DNA of 26,449 nucleotides. Origin: Streptomyces sp. NRRL S-337. Lineage in GTDB: Bacteria > Actinomycetota > Actinomycetes > Streptomycetales > Streptomycetaceae. Positions 15,629 through 23,526 of this stretch are shown one piece after another. A model generated the notes under the pieces. That model was given only the letters and a program-made list of their open reading frames with translations. It was not told the origin of the DNA and searched no databases. The position numbers and the translations under genes were made by a program. Numbering within the stretch: position 1 is the first letter of the stretch; every line of letters starts with the position of its first letter. The DNA is taken from positions 1-26,449 of the forward strand of contig NZ_JOIX01000095.1 in assembly GCF_000720175.1 (NCBI RefSeq). The letters are read 5' to 3'.

Positions 15629-17058
15629 TGAGGCAACGGAGGAGAGCCGCGGTGGCCTCGGTGGCCGCGCTGGCGCTCGCGGGAGCGGGCATCCTGGCGG
15701 CGGCCGGTGCCGCCGAGGCAGCGGAGGTCTCGTACCGGACGGAGTGTCTGCCGCCACCGATATCGGGGCTGCCGCCGATCGAGGGCACCACGAAGGTGGA
15801 CGTCAGCGCGCCCGCCACGGCCAAGGTCGGGGACGAGATCGAGGTGGTCTGGAAGACCGTCGAGGGCGCGTCCAAGAACCCCGACATCCTCGACCTGGGC
15901 AAGGACACCGTGCAGCCGACCGGCACGATCAAGGTGGCCGGTGCGCAGACCGGGGACCTGGCGATGCAGGGGCCGCGGCAGAACCCGCCGATCCCCAAGG
16001 GCGCCCCGATGAAGCTGTCCGACATGACGGGCAAGCTCAAGCTGACCCGGCCCGGTGAGGTCACGCTGACCCCCGGCTTCTACAACATCAACGTCAACCG
16101 GCCGATCTCCACGGACACCAAGTGCTCGCCCAAGGAGGCGGTGAAGCCCGCGGTGACGATCAAGGTCACCGACGGCGGGGGCTCCACCGGCGGCACGACC
16201 GGCGGCAGTACGGCCGGAACGACGGGCGGCAGTACGGGCGGGACCACCTCGGGCACCTCCGGGGGCAGCACCGGCGGGAGCACCGCGGGCGGCAGCACCG
16301 GCGGCTCCACGGACGGCGGCAGCACCGGCGGTTCCACCACCGGCGGTTCGACCGGCGGCACCGCGTACAAGGGCAAGGAGATCCAGGTCCCCTACGCCTG
16401 CAAGACGCCCATCGGCGACAAGAAGGCGACCTCCCCGGTACAGATCAACGCCGTGAAGAAGGGCGGCGGTTACGACCTGACGGTGCAGTTCAAGAAGTCC
16501 GTGATGAACAGCCCGGCGGACATCCCCAAGGACTCCGTCAAGCCGTCGATGGACGTCAAGGTGGGCGGCGCCGACAAGGGAACGGTCAAGGTGGCGGGCC
16601 CGGCCAACTCCCAGCCCATCAAGTCGGGCGATCCGATCGAGATCCCCGATCTGAAGGGCACCTACACGCCGGGCGCCACCGGCAAGGCCACGCTGAGCCC
16701 GGGCGTGCTCACGGTCAACGCCCTGGGCACGACGACGACCTGCACCCCGGAGAAGGACCCCGGCGCCTCGCTCACCCTCGACACCGCGGCCCAGCCGGGC
16801 GGCACCTCCGGCGGCTCGCCGGGTGGCTCCACGGGCGGGACCACGGCGTCCGGCGGTGACACGGCGTCCGGCGGCAGCGCGACCGGGTCGGCCGGCGGCT
16901 CGGGCAGCAGCAGCGGCAGCGGCGGCGGCGAGCTGGCCCACACCGGCGCGGGCGGACGGGGCGCGCTGACCGCGCTCGGCCTGCTGGCCGGCACCGCCGT
17001 CCTGCTGGGCGGCGCGGTGTTCACGGTCCTGCCGCGGCGCCGGGCCCGGCTGCGCTGA
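15628..17058 (+). CDS. LAXTG-anchored surface protein with two CKTPIG-type beta domains
   Basis: This 476-residue secreted protein starts one base before the end of the preceding gene (TGATG). It has a signal peptide (1-32, AAEAA), domain 1 (33-180, C40 and C166), and a Gly/Ser/Thr repeat linker (183-245). Domain 2 (about 250-385) has C258 in YACKTPIG and C372 in TTTTCTP. A second Gly/Ser linker (388-434), LAHTG (436-440), a hydrophobic stretch and RRRARLR end the protein. LAXTG is the signal of the class E sortases of Streptomyces. Domain 2 closely matches the single domain of the LPQTG protein, and domain 1 is a diverged copy (compare VKPSMDVKVGGADKGTVKV with VQPTGTIKVAGAQTGDLAM). It is likely wall-linked and exposed. 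Ligand and function are unknown. A terminator follows. Confidence 0.88.
   Translation: MRQRRRAAVASVAALALAGAGILAAAGAAEAAEVSYRTECLPPPISGLPPIEGTTKVDVSAPATAKVGDEIEVVWKTVEGASKNPDILDLGKDTVQPTGTIKVAGAQTGDLAMQGPRQNPPIPKGAPMKLSDMTGKLKLTRPGEVTLTPGFYNINVNRPISTDTKCSPKEAVKPAVTIKVTDGGGSTGGTTGGSTAGTTGGSTGGTTSGTSGGSTGGSTAGGSTGGSTDGGSTGGSTTGGSTGGTAYKGKEIQVPYACKTPIGDKKATSPVQINAVKKGGGYDLTVQFKKSVMNSPADIPKDSVKPSMDVKVGGADKGTVKVAGPANSQPIKSGDPIEIPDLKGTYTPGATGKATLSPGVLTVNALGTTTTCTPEKDPGASLTLDTAAQPGGTSGGSPGGSTGGTTASGGDTASGGSATGSAGGSGSSSGSGGGELAHTGAGGRGALTALGLLAGTAVLLGGAVFTVLPRRRARLR
16174..16362 (+). repeat. Low-complexity GGST-coding repeats
   Basis: About 63 codons encode Gly-Gly-Ser-Thr-like repeats with GGC/AGC/ACC codons, forming the flexible linker between the two domains of the LAHTG protein. 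Such tracts are prone to slippage and length variation. A shorter Gly/Ser tract lies at 16789-16929. Confidence 0.85.
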
Positions 17059-17081
17059 CCCGGCGGGTCCACCGCACGACG

Positions 17082-17117
17082 AAGGGGGCGCCGCACCGTC
17101 GGTGCGACGCCCCCTTT
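17082..17117. terminator. Terminator between the surface operon and the peptide transporter
   Basis: AAGGGGGCG (17082-17090) pairs with CGCCCCCTT (17108-17116), with an inner GCACCG/CGGTGC stem and a following TTTCCTT run. It separates convergent genes and can act in both directions. Confidence 0.88.
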
Positions 17118-17139
17118 CCTTGTCCGGGGCCGGCAGGCG

Positions 17140-18645
17140 TCAGTTGACGCCGCCCATCAGCTCCTTGACCCGCTTGCGGGACGTCCAGATGCCGATGCCG
17201 GCGACGACCGCGAGGGCGGCCTCGACGGCGACCGAACCCGAGGTGTTCAGGTCGACGTTCAGCTGCGGCGAGGTCAGCAGGCCCGCCACGGAGTCACCGG
17301 CGGTGACCGCGAGGAACCAGACACCCATCATCTGGGAGCTGTACTTGGCGGGCGCCATCTTCGTGGTGACCGACAGGCCGACCGGGGAGAGGCAGAGCTC
17401 ACCGATGGTCTGGATGAAGTAGATCGCCACCAGCCACATCGGGCTGACCCGGCCGCCGTTGGCCGCGGTGTCCAGCAGCGGGAAGAGGAAGACGGCGAAC
17501 GAGATGCCGATCAGCGCGAGGCTGGACGCGAACTTGACGGCGGTGCTCGGCTCCTTGCCGCGCTTGTTCAGCCACAGCCACCCGGAGGCGACCACCGGGG
17601 CGAGCGCCATGATGAAGATCGGGTTCAGCGACTGGTACCAGGACGTCGGGAAGTGGAAGCCCAGCAGGTCGTTGGTGGTCGAGTGCTCGCCGAAGATCGA
17701 CAGGGTCGAGCCGTTCTGGTCGTAGATCATCCAGAAGACGGCGGCGACCACGAAGAACCAGATGTAGCCGGAGAGCTTGGACTGCTCCAGCTCCGAGAGC
17801 TCCTTGTCGCGCTTCATGCGGAACAGCACGGCGACCGGGATGACCAGACCGGCGATGGTGATCGGCATCAGCGCCCAGTCGGCGAAGTTACCGGTCACCC
17901 CGAGCAGGGTGTAGAACACGGCCGCGACGATCAGCCAGACCAGGCCCTTGCGCAGCACGGACGCCTTCTCCTGCGCCGACGCGGGCTGCGAGACGACGTC
18001 GCTCTCGGCGGCCAGGTGGCGGGTGCCCAGCAGGAACTGCGCGAGGCCGAGGGCCATGCCGACCGCGGCGAGTGTGAAGCCGAAGTGCCAGTTGACGCTC
18101 TCGCCGACGGTGCCGATGGACAGCGGGGCGAGGAAGGCGCCGAGGTTGATGCCGATGTAGAAGAGCGTGAAGCCACCGTCACGGCGCGGGTCCTGCGGAC
18201 CGTCGTAGAGGTGGCCGACCATCGTGGAGATGTTCGCCTTCAGCAGGCCGGAGCCGAGCGCCACCAGGATGAGGCCGGCGAAGAAGGTCGCCGCGGTGGG
18301 CAGGGCGAGCGTGATGTGACCCGCGATGACGACGACGGCGCCGATGGCGACCGTCTTGCGCGGCCCCCAGAAGCGGTCGGCCATCCAGCCGCCCGGCATG
18401 GCGAGCAGATAGACCATCGCCATGTACACGGAGTAGATCGCCGTGGCCGTCGTGGCCTGCATGTGCATGCCGCCGGGGGCGATCAGGTACAGCGGGAGTA
18501 GAGCCTTCATGCCGTAGAAGCTGAAGCGCTCCCACATCTCGGTCATGAAGAGCGTGGCCAGTCCGCGCGGGTGGCCGAAGAAGGTCTTGCCGCCGTTCAC
18601 AGGGGTTCCCTGCTGGGCAGCGCCCTTCGTCAGGCTGGACGCCAT
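17140..18645 (-). CDS. POT-family proton-dependent oligopeptide transporter
   Basis: This 501-residue major-facilitator-type protein takes up di- and tripeptides with protons. It carries the POT fingerprint EMWERFSFYG (36-45, equal to ExxERFxYYG) and the PTR2 signature region FTLFYIGINLGAFLAPL. It has 12 to 14 hydrophobic segments, including the extra helices between the N- and C-terminal halves that bacterial POT proteins have. The late motif GELCLSPVGLSVTTKMAP is also conserved. The ATG at 18645 was chosen because AAGGA lies just upstream and the family N-terminus begins nearby. The frame extends to 18849 without conservation. Nothing in the neighbourhood ties it to the two-component pair, although they share the 508-bp divergent spacer. 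Confidence 0.95.
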   Translation of the reverse strand: MASSLTKGAAQQGTPVNGGKTFFGHPRGLATLFMTEMWERFSFYGMKALLPLYLIAPGGMHMQATTATAIYSVYMAMVYLLAMPGGWMADRFWGPRKTVAIGAVVVIAGHITLALPTAATFFAGLILVALGSGLLKANISTMVGHLYDGPQDPRRDGGFTLFYIGINLGAFLAPLSIGTVGESVNWHFGFTLAAVGMALGLAQFLLGTRHLAAESDVVSQPASAQEKASVLRKGLVWLIVAAVFYTLLGVTGNFADWALMPITIAGLVIPVAVLFRMKRDKELSELEQSKLSGYIWFFVVAAVFWMIYDQNGSTLSIFGEHSTTNDLLGFHFPTSWYQSLNPIFIMALAPVVASGWLWLNKRGKEPSTAVKFASSLALIGISFAVFLFPLLDTAANGGRVSPMWLVAIYFIQTIGELCLSPVGLSVTTKMAPAKYSSQMMGVWFLAVTAGDSVAGLLTSPQLNVDLNTSGSVAVEAALAVVAGIGIWTSRKRVKELMGGVN

Positions 18646-19153
18646 GATGGTTCCTTGCTGCTCGGGACGCTCGCGAAGGCCGTGAGGCGCCCGGTGGGGG
18701 ATGACCGGCACCGGCGCGGACCTGCCCGCCCCCACGCCCGGGGGTTCGGTGTGCGCGTCGTTCATCGAAGGCAGCACCGGCAGGACGGTCCGACACCGGG
18801 ATCCACGCCCCCCGTGCTGCTCGCGCGGTGGACCCGGTCGACAGGTCAATCACTGTGTATCGGGGCTGGTCGTGCCAGCCCCGCACACAACAGGGACCGG
18901 TGACGTCAGTTGAGCGTCACGGTCCCGGTGGTTGTGCGTTGGACGTTGTATTCACCATACGACTCGATCCGGCACCGTTGGGGCTCGTGAGACAACGCTC
19001 ACACTGAAGTGGGGAACCACGCGCGCCCCTCCGGGCGACCGCGCGCGGCGCCCCGCGCGGGCGCGCCGCGGGTCACGCTGCAGCAACGGTCCGCCGTCGG
19101 CCATCCGTGCTGGTCCGCCCCTCGGGCCGGATACATCGGACTACCATCGGCCC
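18646..19153. other. 508-bp divergent spacer with two hairpins
   Basis: No gene is supported here. Two hairpins lie close together. CGGGGCTGG-TCGTG-CCAGCCCCG (18861-18883) is perfect. GGGACCGGTGACG (18893-18905) pairs with CGTCACGGTCCC (18915-18926) with one bulge. Read on the minus strand they would fall in the leader of the peptide transporter, about 215-280 nt before its start. GTGAG-N6-CTCAC (18987-19002) is a short inverted repeat. The rest is GC-rich and featureless to me. Confidence 0.55.
19142..19153 (+). promoter_or_regulatory. -10 element for a leaderless response-regulator transcript
   Basis: TACCAT (19142-19147) ends exactly 6 bp before the ATG at 19154, and no ribosome-binding site is visible. 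Transcription would start at or next to the start codon. The -35 region is not recognisable. Confidence 0.55.
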
Positions 19154-19834
19154 ATGACCCGTGTACTGCTCGCCGAGGATGACGCGTCCATCTCGGAGCC
19201 GCTCGCCCGCGCCCTGCGCCGCGAGGGTTACGAAGTCGAGGTGCGCGAGGACGGCCCGACGGCGCTGGACGCCGGTATCCAGGGCAACATCGACCTCGTC
19301 GTCCTGGACCTGGGACTGCCCGGCATGGACGGCCTGGAGGTCGCCCGCCGGCTGCGCAACGAAGGCCATTCCTTCCCCATCCTGGTGCTGACCGCCCGCG
19401 CCGACGAGGTGGACACCGTCGTCGGCCTGGATGCCGGCGCCGACGACTACGTCACCAAGCCGTTCCGGCTCGCCGAACTCCTCGCCCGGGTACGGGCCCT
19501 GCTCCGCCGCGGCTCCACCGCCGAGCCCCAGCAGCCGCCGGCCACCCACGGCGTCCGCATCGACGTCGAATCGCACCGCGCCTGGATGGGCGAGGAGGAA
19601 CTCCAGCTCACGGCGAAGGAGTTCGACCTGCTGCGGGTCCTGGTGCGGGACGCCGGCCGGGTCGTCACCCGCGACCAGCTCATGCGCGAGGTCTGGGACA
19701 CCACCTGGTGGTCGTCCACGAAGACGCTGGACATGCACATCTCCTGGCTCCGCAAGAAGCTCGGGGACGATGCCGCCAACCCCCGCTACATCGCCACCGT
19801 CCGCGGTGTCGGCTTCCGCTTCGAAAAGAGCTAG
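19154..19834 (+). CDS. OmpR/PhoB-family response regulator
   Basis: This 226-residue protein has a receiver domain (1-118) with acidic pocket D9-D10, phospho-acceptor D52 (VVLDLGLPGMDG), T80 and K102 (DYVTKPF). A winged-helix effector domain (about 130-225) follows, with LTAKEFDLLRVLVRDAGRVVTRDQLMREVW and WLRKKLGDDAANPRYIATVRGVGFRF. It pairs with the histidine kinase encoded 6 bp downstream. The ATG at 19154 gives the canonical N-terminus MTRVLLAEDD. Upstream in-frame codons add nothing conserved. There is no ribosome-binding site, and a -10 hexamer lies 6 bp upstream, so the message is probably leaderless. The target genes are unknown. Confidence 0.96.
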   Translation: MTRVLLAEDDASISEPLARALRREGYEVEVREDGPTALDAGIQGNIDLVVLDLGLPGMDGLEVARRLRNEGHSFPILVLTARADEVDTVVGLDAGADDYVTKPFRLAELLARVRALLRRGSTAEPQQPPATHGVRIDVESHRAWMGEEELQLTAKEFDLLRVLVRDAGRVVTRDQLMREVWDTTWWSSTKTLDMHISWLRKKLGDDAANPRYIATVRGVGFRFEKS

Positions 19835-19840
19835 GGGCCC

Positions 19841-21088
19841 GTGCGCCGCCGCCTGATCAACTCCACGCTCGCCGTGGTCCTCGTCGTGATCGCCGTCTTC
19901 GGCGTCTCCCTCGTCATCGTCGAGACCCGCACGATCCAGGCCGGCGCGCAGGAGAGCGTGGCCTCCGAGGCGGTCCGGCTGGTCGGGATAGTGGAGAGCC
20001 GGCTCGGCAGCGGGGAGAGGATCACCCCCGACGTGCTCTCCGAGCAGATCACCGCCAAGCGGCACGCTGAGATCAAGGTGCCCGGCAAACCACCGATCGA
20101 GATCGGGCAGCGCCCCGCCGGCGACGTCATCCAGTCGACCGTGCGCGGCGACCGCGGCGAATCCGTCACGGTCCAGGAGTCCCGGTCCACGGTCAGTTCG
20201 GAGATCGGCCGGACGCTGCTGGTCATCCTGGCCGTCGCGCTGCTGGCGATCCTCGCGGCCGTCGTGCTGGCCGTCCGTCAGGCCCGCCGGCTGACCGCAC
20301 CGCTGACCGACCTCGCCGAGACCGCCGAGCGGCTCGGCTCCGGCGACCCCCGCCCGCGCCACCGCCGCTACGGCGTGCAGGAGCTGGACCGGGTCGCCGA
20401 CGTGCTCGACGCCAGCGCCGAGCGGATCGCGCGGATGCTGACCGCCGAGCGGCGGCTGGCCGCGGACGCCTCGCACCAGCTGCGGACGCCGCTGACCGCG
20501 CTGTCCATGCGGCTGGAGGAGATCACCCTCACCGACGACCCGGACACCGTGAAGGAAGAGGCCACCATCGCGCTGGCCCAGGTGGAGCGGCTGACCGACG
20601 TCGTGCAACGGCTGCTGACCAACTCCCGCGACCCGCGCAGCGGCTCCGCGGTCGCCTTCGATCTGGACGAGGTCGTCAAGCAGCAGATCGAGGAATGGCG
20701 GCCGGCCTACCGCAGCGCGGGGCGGGCCATCGTCCGCTCCGGGAAGAAGGGCCTGCGGGCCGTCGGCACACCGGGCGCGGTCGCGCAGGTGCTGGCCACC
20801 CTGATCGAGAACTCGCTGATGCACGGCGACGGCACGGTCGCGCTGCGTACCCGCGTCACCGGCAACCAGGCCGTCGTCGAGGTCACCGACGCCGGGCCCG
20901 GAGTGCCGCCGGACCTCGGCTCGCGGGTCTTCGAACGGACCGTCTCCGGCCGTAATTCGACGGGGCTGGGGCTGGCCGTCGCACGGGACCTGGCGGAGGC
21001 GGACGGCGGGCGGCTGGAACTGCTGCAGCAGCATCCGCCGGTCTTCGCGCTGTTCCTGGCCCGGGAGGCCGAGCCCGTCGAGGAGTGA
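19841..21088 (+). CDS. Sensor histidine kinase
   Basis: This 415-residue membrane kinase is the partner of the upstream response regulator. It has TM1 (about 8-28), an extracytoplasmic sensor of about 95 residues (29-122), TM2 (123-146), and a HAMP linker (147-200). The DHp helix carries the phospho-accepting H212 in ASHQLRTPLTAL. The ATPase domain has N324 (LIENSLMHG), DAGPG (350-354) and GLGLA (375-379). The GTG start comes 6 bp after the regulator's TAG, with GGGG upstream. The sensor domain has no motif I can name, so the signal is unknown. It is charged and hydrophilic and lacks cysteines. It converges on the GtrA gene through a short hairpin. Confidence 0.95.
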   Translation: MRRRLINSTLAVVLVVIAVFGVSLVIVETRTIQAGAQESVASEAVRLVGIVESRLGSGERITPDVLSEQITAKRHAEIKVPGKPPIEIGQRPAGDVIQSTVRGDRGESVTVQESRSTVSSEIGRTLLVILAVALLAILAAVVLAVRQARRLTAPLTDLAETAERLGSGDPRPRHRRYGVQELDRVADVLDASAERIARMLTAERRLAADASHQLRTPLTALSMRLEEITLTDDPDTVKEEATIALAQVERLTDVVQRLLTNSRDPRSGSAVAFDLDEVVKQQIEEWRPAYRSAGRAIVRSGKKGLRAVGTPGAVAQVLATLIENSLMHGDGTVALRTRVTGNQAVVEVTDAGPGVPPDLGSRVFERTVSGRNSTGLGLAVARDLAEADGGRLELLQQHPPVFALFLAREAEPVEE

Positions 21089-21089
21089 C

Positions 21090-21112
21090 GCCTGCCGGCG
21101 CCGCCGGCGGGC
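21090..21112. terminator. Short bidirectional hairpin between convergent genes
   Basis: GCCTGCCGGCG and its near-complement (one G-T pair) fill the whole 23-bp gap between the kinase stop and the GtrA stop. It is GC-rich and has no T tract. Confidence 0.55.
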
Positions 21113-21642
21113 TACTTGCGGGAGGCGGGCCGCCGCGCGTGCGGGGCGCGGTGCGGCCCGTCCGCGCCGTCGGCGAGGAAGGACTCGGCCGTCTCTATCG
21201 CCTCGCGGGCCGGCAGCGTACGGAAGACCCAGGTGCGGTACGACCAGAAGCGGAAGAGCGTGGCGAGCCCGATGCCGAGGAACTTGAAGACGTTGTTCTG
21301 CAGCGGGGTGTCCCAGTGGAAGCCGTACGTCGCGATGTAGAGCAGGCCGTTCTCGATCACCAGGCCGACCGCGCTGAACAGCAGGAAGAGCGTCAGCTCC
21401 TTCGTGCGGCCCTGGTTGTCGCGGTCCCGGTAGGTGAAGTACCGGTAGCCGAGGTAGTTGGTGCCGGTCGCCACGACCGTGGCGATGATGCTCGCCCGCA
21501 CCACGGGCACCTCGGTCAGATGCCGTACGAGGTTGAAGACCACGAAGTTGACCACGACGCCCGCGCCCCCGACGGCACCGAACTTCACCACTTCGCGGGT
21601 GAGCGCCTCCAGCCTCGACCGCAGTGCGCTCCGTTCACTCAT
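21112..21642 (-). CDS. GtrA-family membrane protein
   Basis: This 176-residue protein has the GtrA fold of four transmembrane segments (about 19-40, 46-66, 82-103 and 115-135). The typical pattern FGAVGGAGVVVNFVVFNLVRH opens the domain, NYLGYRYFTYRDR follows the second helix and FRFWSYRTWVFR follows the last. Family members take part in polyprenyl-linked sugar movement, cell-surface polysaccharide synthesis or wall teichoic acid or arabinan glycosylation. Here there is no glycosyltransferase next door. The C-terminal 35 residues are charged and basic. The start ATG follows GGAG at a somewhat long distance. TAGCAT on the minus strand (21706-21711) could be its -10. Confidence 0.92.
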   Translation of the reverse strand: MSERSALRSRLEALTREVVKFGAVGGAGVVVNFVVFNLVRHLTEVPVVRASIIATVVATGTNYLGYRYFTYRDRDNQGRTKELTLFLLFSAVGLVIENGLLYIATYGFHWDTPLQNNVFKFLGIGLATLFRFWSYRTWVFRTLPAREAIETAESFLADGADGPHRAPHARRPASRK

Positions 21643-21744
21643 GGTGCTCGTTCAGCTCCCCGTCGTGGGCGGTGTGCGCGGCCGTCAACCTTGGTCCGCA
21701 CCCTCATGCTAACCACGCCCGCCACAAGCGCTCCCGTCGACCGC

Positions 21745-22161
21745 TCAGCCGACCGTCACACGGAAGTTGAGGACGCGGGCCCCCGGCTCGTCGGCCGCCC
21801 CCGCCGAGCAGCGCCGACAGCGCACCAGACGTAAGTCCGTACGCCCCGGCCCGACCGCCTCGAAGTCGAGGTAGCGGGCCGGGCCGGCGCTGCCGCGGGC
21901 CTCGTGGCCGCCGGCGGACCGCAGCACGGCCGGGTCGGGCCGGGGCACGGCGACGATCCAGCGGAAGCCGCCGGCGGGATCGTCGGCGACCTCCACGCTG
22001 AAGTGCTCGCCGGCGGACACCGCGATCTCGGTGTCGTCCGGGCCGTAGACCTTCGGCGCGGACAGCTGGCTGAAAACGGAGTGCAGGGCGATCAGCAGCG
22101 CGGCGATCGCGATGACGATCACCAGCGTCCTGGCGCCCCTGGATATGTCGCTGTTCTCCAT
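21745..22161 (-). CDS. Membrane-anchored chagasin-like (I42) protein
   Basis: This 138-residue protein has one N-terminal transmembrane helix (12-34) and a beta-rich outer domain (40-138). EIAVSAGEHFSVEVADDPAGGFRWIV resembles the start of I42/chagasin cysteine-protease inhibitors, with PAGGFRW in place of the NPTTGxxW loop. AVGPGRTDLRLVRCRRC sits where the family has the G-x-G turn and the RPW loop. The RPW motif itself is missing and a CxxC (C115, C118) stands there instead. Inhibition is therefore doubtful, and a fold-only relationship is safer. GGGGAGG precedes the ATG. It lies 102 bp before gtrA on the same strand and is divergent from purK. Confidence 0.68.
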   Translation of the reverse strand: MENSDISRGARTLVIVIAIAALLIALHSVFSQLSAPKVYGPDDTEIAVSAGEHFSVEVADDPAGGFRWIVAVPRPDPAVLRSAGGHEARGSAGPARYLDFEAVGPGRTDLRLVRCRRCSAGAADEPGARVLNFRVTVG

Positions 22162-22237
22162 CCGGCCTCCCCTTCGCCGGGCCCGGGCCGGGCACCGGGC
22201 CTCGCCCCGTACCGGCTGCCCCGGCCCGGGGCCAACG

Positions 22238-22260
22238 GCCGGTGGTGATCTACCACCGGC
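22238..22260. promoter_or_regulatory. Perfect palindrome between the chagasin-like gene and purK
   Basis: GCCGGTGGT-GATCT-ACCACCGGC is a perfect 9-bp-arm inverted repeat in the 177-bp divergent spacer. It lies 79 bp before purK and 77 bp before the chagasin-like gene. It may be an operator or a short hairpin. I see no match to a named regulator. Confidence 0.45.
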
Positions 22261-22326
22261 GATCTTCGAACGTGCGCACTCGGAGGATCATCCAAGGCCG
22301 GGTCAGGCGGAACGACGGCTTACGGA

Positions 22327-22338
22327 TACCCTGGGGGC
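22327..22338 (+). promoter_or_regulatory. -10 element for a leaderless purK transcript
   Basis: TACCCT (22327-22332) ends 6 bp before the GTG at 22339. No ribosome-binding site is present, so the transcript should begin at the start codon. Confidence 0.5.
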
Positions 22339-23526
22339 GTGACGTTCCCGGTAGTCGGCATGGTCGGCGGCGGTCAGCTCGCCCGTATGACCCACGAGGC
22401 GGGTATCCCCCTCGGCATCAAGTTCAAGCTCCTCAGTGACACCCCGCAGGATTCGGCGGCCCAGGTGGTCAGCGAAGTCGTCATCGGCGACTACCGCGAT
22501 CTCGACACCCTGCGCGCCTTCGCCCGCGGCTGCGACGTGATCACCTTCGACCACGAGCACGTGCCCACCGAGCATTTGCGGGCCCTGGAGGCCGACGGAA
22601 TCCCCGTCCGCCCCGGTCCCGACGCGCTGGTGCACGCCCAGGACAAGGGCGTGATGCGGGCGAAGCTGGACGCGATCGGCGCGCCCTGCCCGCGCCACCG
22701 CATCGTCTCGGACCCCGAGGACGTGGTGCGGTTCGCGCAGGAAATCAGCGGGGGCGGCGCACAGCCCCTCGGTGAGTGGCCGGGCGACGGGTCGGGCGGC
22801 TTCCCGGTGGTCCTCAAGACCGTCCGCGGGGGCTATGACGGCAAGGGTGTCTGGGTCGTGCGATCCTCCAAGGAGGCCGCCGAGCCGTTCTGCGCCGGGG
22901 TGCCCGTCCTCGCGGAGGAAAAGGTCGATTTCGCCCGCGAACTCGCGGCCAACATCGTCCGCTCCCCGCACGGCCAGGCCGTCGCCTACCCGGTCGTGGA
23001 GTCCATCCAGGTCGACGGTGTCTGCGACACGGTGATCGCCCCGGCGCCCGACCTCGACCCCGAACTGGCCGGGCAGGCACAGGAACTCGCGCTGCGGATC
23101 GGCAAGGAACTGGGCGTCGTCGGCCACCTCGCCGTCGAGCTCTTCGAGACCGCCGACGGCCGGATCCTCGTCAACGAGCTCGCCATGCGCCCGCACAACT
23201 CCGGCCACTGGACCCAGGACGGCGCGATCACCTCGCAGTTCGCCAACCACGTCCGTGCCGTGCTCGACCTCCCGCTCGGCGACCCGCGCCCGCGCGCCCG
23301 CTGGACGGTGATGGCCAACGTCCTCGGCGGCGACTACCCCGACATGTACCACGCGTATCTGCATTGCATGGCCCGGGACCCGCAGCTGAAGATCCATATG
23401 TACGGCAAGGACGTGAAGCCCGGCCGTAAGGTCGGACACGTCAACACCTACGGCGACGACCTGGCGGATGTGCGCGAGCGCGCCGCGCACGCCGCCGGCT
23501 ACCTGCGAGGAACGATCACCGAATGA
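22339..23526 (+). CDS. purK: N5-carboxyaminoimidazole ribonucleotide synthase
   Basis: PurK carboxylates aminoimidazole ribonucleotide with bicarbonate and ATP to N5-CAIR in purine synthesis. The 395-residue ATP-grasp enzyme starts with the nucleotide-binding VGGGQLARM (9-17). It continues with FDHEHVP, the ATP-grasp core [26 protein letters not shown], and the metal/ATP-binding [26 protein letters not shown]. It is slightly longer than the usual 355-380 residues because of an insertion near [16 protein letters not shown]. The GTG start has no ribosome-binding site but has a -10 hexamer 6 bp upstream. Its stop overlaps the purE start (ATGA). Confidence 0.97.
   Translation: MTFPVVGMVGGGQLARMTHEAGIPLGIKFKLLSDTPQDSAAQVVSEVVIGDYRDLDTLRAFARGCDVITFDHEHVPTEHLRALEADGIPVRPGPDALVHAQDKGVMRAKLDAIGAPCPRHRIVSDPEDVVRFAQEISGGGAQPLGEWPGDGSGGFPVVLKTVRGGYDGKGVWVVRSSKEAAEPFCAGVPVLAEEKVDFARELAANIVRSPHGQAVAYPVVESIQVDGVCDTVIAPAPDLDPELAGQAQELALRIGKELGVVGHLAVELFETADGRILVNELAMRPHNSGHWTQDGAITSQFANHVRAVLDLPLGDPRPRARWTVMANVLGGDYPDMYHAYLHCMARDPQLKIHMYGKDVKPGRKVGHVNTYGDDLADVRERAAHAAGYLRGTITE

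Noticed and set aside
13801..15757. Two long minus-strand frames (493 and 551 residues) opposite the fused surface gene
   Set aside because: The plus-strand frame has a signal peptide, TM segments and domain patterns. The minus frames have none.
18571..18913. Small plus-strand genes in the transporter/response-regulator spacer
   Set aside because: No ribosome-binding site or motif. They partly overlap the transporter start and read as antisense composition.
22238..22260. DasR-type site
   Set aside because: The TGGT and ACCA arms are similar, but the centre is GATCT (5 nt) and not the 4-nt CTAG-like centre of the known sites.
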